Notes: a model not told the origin generated them from the sequence alone. 5,276 bases of DNA from an uncultured Erysipelotrichaceae bacterium (GCA_902783405.1 CACZQZ010000013.1:1-5276), one strand, 5' to 3'. Positions 1 to 5,276 are shown, numbered from the stretch's first letter. Translations and numbers: made by a program.

Positions 1-34
1 AAATAAAAAATAGATAAATTTTTAAAATGGACTA

Positions 35-62
35 TTCAAAAATATTAAAAATGTGATATGAT
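35..62 (+). promoter_or_regulatory. Probable extended -10 promoter of ezrA
   Basis: The -10 is TATGAT at 57-62, preceded by TG at 54-55 (extended -10, TGN before the hexamer). The best -35 is TTCAAA at 35-40 (4 of 6 matches to TTGACA) with a 16-bp spacer. The start point would fall near 69-70, so the leader would be only about 15 nt and begin at the ribosome-binding sequence. The rest of 1-34 is A/T-rich with no readable gene end. The element is predicted from sequence only. Confidence 0.55.
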
Positions 63-73
63 AGATACAAGGT

Positions 74-80
74 AGGTGAG
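74..80 (+). promoter_or_regulatory. Ribosome-binding site that fixes the GTG start of ezrA
   Basis: AGGTGAG at 74-80 matches the AGGTGAT part of the complement of the 16S rRNA 3' end. Seven nucleotides separate AGG from the GTG at 84, the same geometry as in the pyrophosphatase and U32 genes. This supports GTG rather than a later ATG as the start. Confidence 0.7.
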
Positions 81-83
81 ATT

Positions 84-1802
84 GTGGATAATATAATTTT
101 AATCGTTGTCACCTTATTTATATTAGCGACAATCTTAATTGTTGTTGTTTTAAATGTGCTACAAAATAAAAGAAATAAAACATTAAAAACAAGATTAGAC
201 GAATTAGAAGTGGAAAAAAATCTACTTGAAACAGCACCTGTAATGAATGAATTATCTAAATTAGAATCATTTTCTAGTAATAAATTAGAAGTTATGTATG
301 AAGATTGGAAAGATCGTTTTGAAGAAATTAAAGAAAATCAAATACCAAAAATTACAGAATTACTCTTAGATGCAGATTATTCTTTAACAAAAATGGATTA
401 TAAATCAGCTCTTTATAAAATTGTAAAACTTGAAATGGAAATTTATAAAGTAAGAACCAATACAGAATTTTTAATGAATGAAATTAAAGATATTACGAAT
501 GGAGAAGAAAGAAATAGAAGTGTTATTACAAAACTTAAAAGTGAATATCGTAATTTGTATCAGAAATTTTTAAAAATACAAAATGAATGCGAAGAATTTA
601 ATCAAAATATTGCTTTACAATTTGAAAATATTACAAAAAGATTCGAAGAATTTGAAATCATCATGGACCATAATGAATATACTGAAGTGAAAAATTTAAC
701 AAAAGCAATTGAAGATATGTTAAAACATATGACAGTAGTTTTAGAAGAGGTTCCAACCATTGTATTATTAGCAAAGCATATGTTACCAAAAAAAATAAAA
801 GAAGTTGAAAAAGTATATCAATATATGATTAAAAATGGATTTTCATTAGACTATTTAAATGTGGATTATAACATCGAAGAAGCCAATAAAAAAATCAATG
901 ATATTTTAGATCGTACAAAAGTACTAAACTTAGAAGATAGTATCTTAGAACTAAAAGTTTTGATGGATTACTTTGATTCTGTTTATACCGATTTCGAAAA
1001 AGAAAAAAGAGCTCGTGATTCTTATGAAGAAATGAATAAAACCATCAAGACTAAAATGAAAAAATTAGGAGATTTAATTAATGATATTTTTAGTCAAATT
1101 GGTGATTTAACAAGACTATATAATTTATCAGAGCAAGATTTAGATATTTTAACTTCTGTTCAAAAAGAATTAAATACTTTAAATAGTGACTATAAATTAT
1201 TATCAGAACAAGGTAAAGAAAAAACATTTGCGTATTCCAAACTATTAAAAGAGCTAGAAGGGTTGTCAAAACGTTTATCTGAACTAGAAGAAAATTTAGA
1301 TTTATCCTTAAGTACTATCGGAAATATGAGAGATGATGAGCAAAGAGCAAGACAACAATTAGATGAGATTACATCTATTTTAAGAGATTCACAAGTTAAA
1401 ATTAGAAAGGCTAATCTTCCAATTATTCCAAAAAGTTATTATGTAGAATTTAGAGAAACGTCATCTGCTATTTATGAAATTTCAAAAGAACTTAAAAAGA
1501 AGCCTATTACTATATCGACATTAAATATTAGAGTTGATACGGCAAGAGACTTAGCTTTAAAATTATTAACGAGAACAAATGAACTCATAAAAAATGCAAA
1601 ATTTGCCGAAATTTCAATTGTTTATGGTGATAGATATCGGTTTTTCAATTCAGATTTAGATCGATATTTAACAGCTGCTGAAAGTTTATTTTTTAAAGGT
1701 GACTTTGGAAAATCTTTAGAAATATCAGTTCATGCCTTAAATAAAATAGAACCAAATTTTCTAAATAAACTAAAAGAATTAGAAAAAGAAAAACTATCAT
1801 AA
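84..1802 (+). CDS. ezrA: Septation ring formation regulator EzrA
   Basis: This is a negative regulator and scaffold of the FtsZ ring in Bacillota. It is anchored in the cytoplasmic membrane by one N-terminal helix, and its long coiled-coil body lies in the cytoplasm, where it binds FtsZ and other division proteins (family knowledge). Visible here are a hydrophobic segment at about residues 4-24, followed by a basic stretch (KRNK) and long heptad-like helical sequence to about 510. Other landmarks are the early conserved tryptophan (W75), a NLP-x-IP-x-xY motif near 444, and a C-terminal helical end with YGDRYR at 514-519 followed by an AES-LF--GD pattern. The length of 572 residues is normal for the family (about 560-575). 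The GTG start is chosen because AGGTGAG lies seven nucleotides upstream. The gene has its own predicted promoter and terminator, so it looks monocistronic. One oddity is that the C-terminal 'QNR patch' has V in place of Q and D in place of N. Identification is confident; the exact partners in this organism are inference. Confidence 0.93.
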   Translation: MDNIILIVVTLFILATILIVVVLNVLQNKRNKTLKTRLDELEVEKNLLETAPVMNELSKLESFSSNKLEVMYEDWKDRFEEIKENQIPKITELLLDADYSLTKMDYKSALYKIVKLEMEIYKVRTNTEFLMNEIKDITNGEERNRSVITKLKSEYRNLYQKFLKIQNECEEFNQNIALQFENITKRFEEFEIIMDHNEYTEVKNLTKAIEDMLKHMTVVLEEVPTIVLLAKHMLPKKIKEVEKVYQYMIKNGFSLDYLNVDYNIEEANKKINDILDRTKVLNLEDSILELKVLMDYFDSVYTDFEKEKRARDSYEEMNKTIKTKMKKLGDLINDIFSQIGDLTRLYNLSEQDLDILTSVQKELNTLNSDYKLLSEQGKEKTFAYSKLLKELEGLSKRLSELEENLDLSLSTIGNMRDDEQRARQQLDEITSILRDSQVKIRKANLPIIPKSYYVEFRETSSAIYEISKELKKKPITISTLNIRVDTARDLALKLLTRTNELIKNAKFAEISIVYGDRYRFFNSDLDRYLTAAESLFFKGDFGKSLEISVHALNKIEPNFLNKLKELEKEKLS

Positions 1803-1833
1803 AAATGAACTACTCAATTTTGGGTAGTTTTTT
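1803..1833 (+). terminator. Intrinsic terminator after ezrA
   Basis: A 9-bp stem pairs 1808-1816 (AACTACTCA) with 1821-1829 (TGGGTAGTT), with one T:G wobble. It has a 4-nt loop and runs into a T tract ending at 1833. It starts six bases after the ezrA stop, so it should separate ezrA from the pyrophosphatase gene. Confidence 0.85.
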
Positions 1834-1834
1834 A

Positions 1835-1850
1835 AATTAATATATTAATT
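1835..1850. repeat. Perfect 16-bp A/T palindrome upstream of the pyrophosphatase promoter
   Basis: AATTAATATATTAATT is a perfect palindrome ending two bases before the predicted -35 hexamer. This is the position of an UP element (contact for the RNA polymerase alpha subunit) or an upstream operator. In DNA this A/T-rich, a palindrome of this length can arise by chance, so function is not established. Confidence 0.35.
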
Positions 1851-1851
1851 G

Positions 1852-1880
1852 TTGCGATTTAAGAACTTGAATGCTATAAT
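1852..1880 (+). promoter_or_regulatory. Extended -10 promoter of the pyrophosphatase gene
   Basis: A consensus TATAAT lies at 1875-1880 with TG at 1872-1873 (extended -10). TTGCGA at 1852-1857 is the -35 (4 of 6 matches), with a 17-bp spacer. The expected start near 1887 coincides with the first base of the SD sequence AAGGTGAT (1887-1894), leaving a leader of about 11 nt. Confidence 0.75.
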
Positions 1881-1897
1881 TGATATAAGGTGATGTT

Positions 1898-2386
1898 ATG
1901 TATAATGTAGATGCGGTAATTGAAATACCACTAAAAACAAAAAATAAATTTGAAATTGATAAATCTAGTGGAAAGATAAGACTAGATCGAGTTTTATATT
2001 CTGCTATGACATATCCATCAGAATATGGATACATTGATAATACTTTAGAATTAGATGGGGATCCACTTGATATTTTAGTGATAAGTTCAGAGGCAACTTT
2101 CCCTGGATGTATTGTTCCAGCAAAAGTTATTGGGAACTTAAAAATACTAGATGATGGATTTGAAGATAATAAAATAATTTCAGTTGTATCTGTAGATCCT
2201 AGATATAAAGAAGTAGAAACTTTAAATGATTTACCATCATTTATTCTAGATGAAATAAAAAATTTTTTTGAAAACTATAAAACTTTACAACATATTAAAG
2301 TTGATGTTAAAGATTATCAGTCTAGGGAAGAAGCTATGAAAGTTATCGAAGAATGCAAAAAAAGATATGAAGAAAATAAAAAATAA
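1898..2386 (+). CDS. ppa: Inorganic pyrophosphatase, family I
   Basis: This soluble cytoplasmic enzyme hydrolyses pyrophosphate to two phosphates with Mg2+, pulling forward nucleic acid synthesis, aminoacylation and other pyrophosphate-releasing reactions. The family signature DGDPLDI is at 53-59. By alignment from memory with the E. coli enzyme, the active-site residues are E9, K17, E19, R31, Y39, Y43, D53, D55, D58, D85, D90, K92, Y127 and K128, all present, so it should be active. At 162 residues it is slightly shorter than E. coli (about 175) because it begins directly at the first strand (VIEIPL). An in-frame TAA at 1886-1888 rules out a longer N terminus, and AAGGTGAT with seven nucleotides from AGG to ATG supports this start. 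It is flanked by its own promoter and terminator. Many Bacillota use the unrelated family II (DHH) enzyme; this one is clearly family I. Confidence 0.96.
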   Translation: MYNVDAVIEIPLKTKNKFEIDKSSGKIRLDRVLYSAMTYPSEYGYIDNTLELDGDPLDILVISSEATFPGCIVPAKVIGNLKILDDGFEDNKIISVVSVDPRYKEVETLNDLPSFILDEIKNFFENYKTLQHIKVDVKDYQSREEAMKVIEECKKRYEENKK

Positions 2387-2411
2387 AATGTTTCAAAAAG
2401 AAGCATTTTTT
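2385..2411 (+). terminator. Intrinsic terminator after ppa
   Basis: A 10-bp stem pairs 2385-2394 (AAAATGTTTC) with 2400-2409 (GAAGCATTTT), including one T:G wobble. It has an AAAAA loop and ends in six Ts (2406-2411). It overlaps the last bases of the ppa stop codon and ends one base before the -35 region of the next gene. Confidence 0.85.
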
Positions 2412-2412
2412 A

Positions 2413-2441
2413 TTGTGATTTTATTTTTTTTTCTATATAAT
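2413..2441 (+). promoter_or_regulatory. Probable promoter of the U32 gene and small membrane protein
   Basis: TTGTGA at 2413-2418 (4 of 6 matches to TTGACA), a 17-bp spacer that is mostly T, and a consensus TATAAT at 2436-2441. Transcription would start near 2448, giving a leader of about 16 nt. The hexamers lie directly after the ppa terminator. T-rich DNA yields TATAAT-like words easily, so confidence is moderate. Confidence 0.6.
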
Positions 2442-2450
2442 AAAAAACAA

Positions 2451-2456
2451 AGAAGG
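2451..2456 (+). promoter_or_regulatory. Ribosome-binding site that decides the U32 start
   Basis: AGAAGG at 2451-2456 lies one nucleotide from the ATG at 2458 but seven from the in-frame ATG at 2464. Seven is the spacing of the other well-placed starts in this window. The second ATG also gives the MKKIELLSPAG beginning typical of the family, so 2464 is preferred. Confidence 0.75.
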
Positions 2457-2463
2457 AATGCCT

Positions 2464-4605
2464 ATGAAAAAAATTGAATTACTTTCTCCAGCAGGAACAA
2501 TGGAAAGTTTAAAAGCCGCAATTCATGCAGGGTGTGATGCTGTATACTTAGCTGGAAAATTTTTTGGTGCAAGAAGTTATGCAGGAAATTTTGATAATGA
2601 TGAACTTAAAGAAGCGGTTACATACGCGCACTTATATGGAGTTAAAGTTTATGTTACCGTAAATACAATTGTGTATGAAAGAGAAGTGAAAGCTTTTCTA
2701 AAATATATTGATTTTTTAGTTTCAATTCATGTAGATGCTTTAATTATCCAAGATTTAGGAATGATGGATTTCATTAGAAAAATTTATCCAGATTTAGAAT
2801 TACATGCTTCAACACAGATGAACGTACATAATTTAGAAGGAGTTCAGTTTTTAGAAAAAATAGGTGTAAAAAGAGTTGTTTTAGCTAGGGAAACCAATAT
2901 AGAAACAATTAAAAAAATTAAAAAAAATACAAATATTGAATTAGAAGTATTTGGTCATGGAGCACTCTGTATTTCTTATTCTGGTAATTGTTATATGAGT
3001 TATTTTATTGGAGGAAGAAGTGGAAATAGAGGGACTTGTGCACAATGTTGTAGACAAGACTATGATCTTTTAGATAATAATAAAATTATCAATAAAAACA
3101 AATATATTTTAAGTACAAAAGATTTAAATACACTTTATCATATTTCTGAATTTATTGAATCAGGAATTGATAGTTTAAAAATAGAAGGAAGAATGAAAAG
3201 ACCAGAATATGTTTATTTAGTAACCAGTATCTATAGAAAGGCTATTGATTCTTATTATAATCATCAAAAATTTTCTCCATTAGAAGAAACAAAAAAATTA
3301 CAAAAATTATTTTCAAGAGATTTTACGAAAGGATTCTTATTTAATGAAGAAAATAAAGATTTTATTAGTTCCTTTAGACCAAATCATAAAGGAACATACT
3401 TGGGAAAAGTAATAAAAGTAAATAAGAATTCCTTTGATATCAAGCTAGAAGATGATTTATCTATAAAAGATGGTATAAGAATTATTCAAAATGAAGATGT
3501 TGGCTTTACTATAACTAAAATGGTTAAGAAAGAAAATAAAGTTCAAAAGGCATATAAGGGAGACATCGTAACTTTGTATAGTAAAGAACAAGTGACAAAG
3601 GATGCTAAAGTATATAAAACTACTGATTCTATTCAAATAGAAGAGATGAAAGAGAAAATAAATCAAAAGAAACGAATAAGTATTAGTGGTAAAATAATAT
3701 TAAAACGAAATGAAAAAGTAATGTTAGAAATAAGTGACGGTAAGCGCGTTATTCAGCTTCAAAGCAACAAAAAAGTGGAATTATCAAAAAATCATCCTTT
3801 AACTAAAGATATTGTTTATGATAAAATTAATTCTCTTGGAAATACTATATATGAATTTAAAGAACTAAAAATAGATATGGATAATCAAATTTTCTTTTCA
3901 CTAAGTGATTTAAAAGAACTTAGAAGAAAAGGAATAGATTTATTAAATCAAAAAAGATTAGAGAGAAAAAATGTGGAAAAAAAGGATTATTTTATAGATG
4001 TTAAAGATTATCCACAGGAAAAAAACTACAATTTATATTTATCCACAGTAAAACATAATTTAGATGAAAAATTTAACACCATTTATGTGGAAAATGATAT
4101 CTATAATATAATAAAAGATCAAAGAAAAGTAAAACGACTTCCTAGAATAATGGATGAATATAGAAAAGAAGATAAAGTACTGGTTAGCGAACTTGGTAGT
4201 TTACTTAAATATAAACATTGTTACACTGATTTTGATTTAAATGTTACAAACTCATATACAGTTGCTTTTCTTCATAGTTTAGGAGTAGATAGAATAACAT
4301 TATCTTATGAGTTGAAATCAAAAGATGTAGAAGATATTATAAATGCTTATCATGAAAGATATCACAAACATCCAAATGTAGAAGTAATCGTACAAGGGAA
4401 AATAGAAGCTATGATTACCAAATATGATTTTTTCGAAGACTATAACGTGAAAGATAAAATTTATTTAAAAGACAAATATCAAAATAAATTTGAGATTAAA
4501 AAAGAGAAAAATTATAATATTATTTATCATTATAAAAGAATAAATGATCAAACAGATTATTTTAATTTAGGGGTTAACAACATTAGAATTGAGGAAGAAA
4601 TATGA
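2464..4605 (+). CDS. U32 family protein (peptidase-like), probable Fe-S RNA hydroxylation enzyme
   Basis: U32 proteins were first called collagenase-like peptidases. Characterised members RlhA (23S rRNA C2501 hydroxylation) and TrhP (tRNA U34 5-hydroxyuridine) are Fe-S proteins that depend on prephenate (family knowledge). Numbering is from the ATG at 2464, giving 713 residues. The N-terminal barrel starts ELLSPAG. The U32 signature is at 161-179 (E-x-F-x-H-G-A-L-C, then G-x-C-x-M-S), giving C169 and C176. C192 and C196 complete a likely four-cysteine cluster site, and C195 is an extra cysteine. SLKIEGRMKRPE at 237-248 is another family motif. From about 284 to 510 runs a region resembling the middle (DUF3656-like) domain of long U32 proteins, with PNHKGTYLGKV at 306-316 and LSDLKELRR at 480-488. 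The C-terminal part (about 515-713) resembles the second barrel-like segment, with LNVTNS at 592-597, but is poorly conserved. RNA target (rRNA or tRNA) cannot be told from sequence alone; a true peptidase role is less likely. It overlaps the next gene by ATGA. Confidence 0.88.
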   Translation: MKKIELLSPAGTMESLKAAIHAGCDAVYLAGKFFGARSYAGNFDNDELKEAVTYAHLYGVKVYVTVNTIVYEREVKAFLKYIDFLVSIHVDALIIQDLGMMDFIRKIYPDLELHASTQMNVHNLEGVQFLEKIGVKRVVLARETNIETIKKIKKNTNIELEVFGHGALCISYSGNCYMSYFIGGRSGNRGTCAQCCRQDYDLLDNNKIINKNKYILSTKDLNTLYHISEFIESGIDSLKIEGRMKRPEYVYLVTSIYRKAIDSYYNHQKFSPLEETKKLQKLFSRDFTKGFLFNEENKDFISSFRPNHKGTYLGKVIKVNKNSFDIKLEDDLSIKDGIRIIQNEDVGFTITKMVKKENKVQKAYKGDIVTLYSKEQVTKDAKVYKTTDSIQIEEMKEKINQKKRISISGKIILKRNEKVMLEISDGKRVIQLQSNKKVELSKNHPLTKDIVYDKINSLGNTIYEFKELKIDMDNQIFFSLSDLKELRRKGIDLLNQKRLERKNVEKKDYFIDVKDYPQEKNYNLYLSTVKHNLDEKFNTIYVENDIYNIIKDQRKVKRLPRIMDEYRKEDKVLVSELGSLLKYKHCYTDFDLNVTNSYTVAFLHSLGVDRITLSYELKSKDVEDIINAYHERYHKHPNVEVIVQGKIEAMITKYDFFEDYNVKDKIYLKDKYQNKFEIKKEKNYNIIYHYKRINDQTDYFNLGVNNIRIEEEI

Positions 4606-4829
4606 AAAAGAATAATAGTTTGATAGCTTTTTATCTTAGTTTCATTTTTACATTAGGATTTGCGATATACATATCGGGAATGTATAAAGTAGATAAATTA
4701 ACTACAGTTTACTCTAAAATAAAAAGATTTGGTGATGAACATAGATACGCTATTCATATGACAAAAGATTATGAAATAAAATTAAGTAAAATAACTTATG
4801 AGAATGGAAAACTCTTTTTAGAAGATTAA
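4602..4829 (+). CDS. Small single-pass membrane protein of unknown function
   Basis: I do not recognise this 75-residue protein. It has a short basic start (MKKNN), one hydrophobic helix at about residues 7-25, and then a charged soluble tail of about 48 residues with a strand-like pattern (YEIKLSKITYENGKLFLED). The helix could be a signal anchor with the tail outside the cell; there is no clear signal-peptidase site or lipobox, and lysines lie on both sides of the helix, so orientation is uncertain. The start overlaps the U32 stop by four bases (ATGA), and GAGG at 4591-4594 is seven nucleotides upstream, so it is probably translationally coupled to the U32 gene. A strong terminator follows the stop, so it is the last gene of a two-gene operon. 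No cysteine, metal motif or enzymatic residues are apparent. It is probably a real gene because of the overlap, SD and terminator; function is unknown. Confidence 0.75.
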   Translation: MKKNNSLIAFYLSFIFTLGFAIYISGMYKVDKLTTVYSKIKRFGDEHRYAIHMTKDYEIKLSKITYENGKLFLED

Positions 4830-4849
4830 TAAAAGATATGTACATATTT

Positions 4850-4880
4850 AAAATATGATGAAAATTCATCATATTTTTTT
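4850..4880 (+). terminator. Intrinsic terminator after the U32 / small membrane protein operon
   Basis: A perfect 12-bp stem pairs 4850-4861 with 4866-4877 (core ATATGATGA / TCATCATAT). It has a 4-nt loop and a run of seven Ts at 4874-4880. It lies 20 bases after the stop of the small gene and ends 10 bases before the -35 of the nuclease promoter, so the nuclease should be insulated from read-through. The A run on the 5' side of the stem is short, so strong termination on the - strand is not evident. Confidence 0.9.
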
Positions 4881-4890
4881 GAATTAATTA

Positions 4891-4919
4891 TTGACTAATA
4901 ATCTATAAAAAGATATAAT
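4891..4919 (+). promoter_or_regulatory. Near-consensus promoter of the Rpn-type nuclease gene
   Basis: TTGACT at 4891-4896 (5 of 6 matches), a 17-bp spacer and a perfect TATAAT at 4914-4919 make this the best-matching promoter in the window. Start is expected near 4926, giving a leader of about 80 nt, far longer than the leaders predicted for the other genes. A short inverted repeat (ATTATT-gact-AATAAT, 4887-4902) spans the -35, and a stronger one begins at the end of the -10. Confidence 0.78.
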
Positions 4920-4936
4920 TTAAGTGGAAACTTAAA
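4919..4936. repeat. Inverted repeat over the -10 end and start point of the nuclease promoter (candidate operator)
   Basis: TTTAAGTGGAAACTTAAA has perfect 7-bp arms around a GGAA centre. The left arm begins at the last base of the -10, and the expected start point lies at the centre. A dimeric repressor bound here would block RNA polymerase. The RNA form could fold as a GNRA-loop hairpin only if transcription began upstream of 4919. No repressor gene is visible in the window, so the operator role is inference. Confidence 0.4.
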
Positions 4937-4968
4937 AAAATAGCATTAAAAAAAAGAAAAATCGTCAT

Positions 4969-4995
4969 TTACCTCGTATGTTATTTATGAGGTGA
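4969..4995 (+). promoter_or_regulatory. Hairpin in the leader that sequesters the nuclease ribosome-binding site
   Basis: Ten pairs form between 4969-4978 (TTACCTCGTA) and 4986-4995 (TATGAGGTGA), two of them G:T wobbles, around a 7-nt loop. The 3' arm contains the entire strong SD core GAGGTGA (4989-4995), so the folded RNA would hide it from the ribosome. No T tract follows, so it is not a terminator. Similar sequestering hairpins limit transposase translation in some insertion sequences (known for IS10 and IS200); the comparison here is inference. Confidence 0.55.
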
Positions 4996-5006
4996 TAAAA
5001 ATATTT

Positions 5007-5276
5007 ATGTCAACATTAGTAACAGAAAAAACATTTTATACGATTTCAAATGATTATTTATTTAAATGTATTATGCAAGATGAGAAAATAAGAAAATATA
5101 TATTAAAAGTTTGTTTTAATAAAGATATTAGTATCCAAAAATGTTCTAATGTAGAATCAGTAAAAGAAAATAAAAATTTAAAAGGAAATATTTATGATTT
5201 AAAATTAGAAAATGAAAGTGATATTTATTTAATCGAAATGCAAAATAAAAATAATGGAACGATTGTTGAGAGAATA
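5007..5276 (+). CDS. Rpn / PDDEXK_2 family nuclease ('PD-(D/E)XK nuclease family transposase'), N-terminal part, cut by window end
   Basis: The open frame starts ATG at 5007 and runs through the window edge, giving 90 codons; full family members are usually about 250-320 residues. Members are DNA nucleases related to transposase_31/Rpn proteins that promote RecA-independent recombination in E. coli (family knowledge). The start shows the typical NDYLFK motif at residues 15-20. The nuclease core is visible as D64 in the strand GNIYDLKLE followed by E77-M-Q79 in DIYLIEMQNK, matching the family's D-x(n)-E-x-Q active-site pattern, so the catalytic residues seen so far are intact. The SD (GAGGTGAT, 4989-4996) leaves 14 nucleotides from AGG to ATG, twice the spacing of the other genes. 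An ATA two codons upstream would fit better but is a rare start. The gene has its own near-consensus promoter and a structured leader. Such genes are often multicopy and horizontally spread, but no insertion ends can be seen here. Confidence 0.85.
   Translation, partial: MSTLVTEKTFYTISNDYLFKCIMQDEKIRKYILKVCFNKDISIQKCSNVESVKENKNLKGNIYDLKLENESDIYLIEMQNKNNGTIVERI

Noticed and set aside
1..34. End of an upstream gene or terminator at the left edge
   Set aside because: The 34 bases are A/T-rich with no complete hairpin and too short to identify a coding end.
1837..2034. Open reading frame on the - strand across the ppa promoter and gene start (65 codons)
   Set aside because: It lies opposite ppa, whose family assignment is certain, has no plausible ribosome-binding site and resembles no family; A/T-rich coding DNA commonly leaves such antisense frames.
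2458..2463. ATG at 2458 as the start of the U32 protein (two extra residues, MP)
   Set aside because: Only one nucleotide separates the AGAAGG ribosome-binding site from this ATG, whereas the ATG at 2464 is seven nucleotides away and gives the family-typical start.
2920..2927. Run of eight As inside the U32 gene as a phase-variation (slippage) tract
   Set aside because: Lysine-rich codons in A/T-rich DNA make such runs routine, and the reading frame is intact with the signature motif shortly downstream.
3457..3666. Open reading frame on the - strand inside the U32 gene (69 codons)
   Set aside because: It is antisense to the conserved middle region of the U32 gene, its hydrophobic F/Y/L-rich product is what antisense lysine- and glutamate-rich codons give, and no start signal is seen.
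4926..4968. A-rich leader segment of the nuclease gene as a riboswitch or small RNA
   Set aside because: Apart from the start-site inverted repeat and the RBS hairpin on either side, this stretch is nearly structureless poly-purine sequence with no recognisable aptamer.
4978..4995. Mini-frame of five codons (M-L-F-M-R, then TGA) overlapping the nuclease ribosome-binding site
   Set aside because: It could in principle be a leader peptide whose translation opens the hairpin, but it has no ribosome-binding site of its own and a frame this short arises easily by chance.

Overview
The window reads as a stretch of a very A+T-rich, low-G+C Gram-positive chromosome, with all supported genes on the + strand. 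EzrA, family I pyrophosphatase and U32 enzyme in this style, with Shine-Dalgarno (SD) sites matching AAGGAGGTGAT, fit a Bacillota/Bacilli lineage close to Erysipelotrichia or the uncultured gut 'Mollicutes-like' Bacilli (inference). The genetic code looks standard: TGG is used for tryptophan in EzrA and TGA ends the U32 gene, which argues against a Mycoplasma/Spiroplasma code.

Layout: (1) 84-1802, EzrA, a membrane-anchored coiled-coil regulator of the FtsZ ring, with a compact extended -10 promoter upstream and an intrinsic terminator just after it. (2) 1898-2386, a complete family I inorganic pyrophosphatase with all active-site residues I can align, its own extended -10 promoter and its own terminator. 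(3) 2464-4605, a long U32-family Fe-S RNA-hydroxylation-type protein (RlhA/TrhP-like, with the middle domain of the long forms), translationally coupled by an ATGA overlap to (4) 4602-4829, a 75-residue single-pass membrane protein of unknown function, with a strong terminator after it. (5) From 5007 to the window end, the first 90 codons of an Rpn/PDDEXK_2-family nuclease ('PD-(D/E)XK nuclease family transposase').

The first four genes form three short, independent transcription units (promoter, one or two genes, terminator). They are housekeeping in character: division, pyrophosphate removal, RNA modification. Their predicted 5' leaders are only about 10-20 nt, so the message would begin almost at the SD. 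The Rpn nuclease differs. It has a near-consensus promoter but a leader of about 80 nt. That leader carries an inverted repeat over the -10/start region and a 10-bp hairpin that covers the SD. This looks like layered control of a DNA nuclease and is the most interesting signal in the window.

No tRNA, rRNA, CRISPR array or insertion-sequence ends were found. The largest stretch without a gene is the 177-nt region 4830-5006, which is described in full. I see no convincing wholly new multi-gene system; the candidate novelties are regulatory (Rpn leader) and the uncharacterised small membrane protein.
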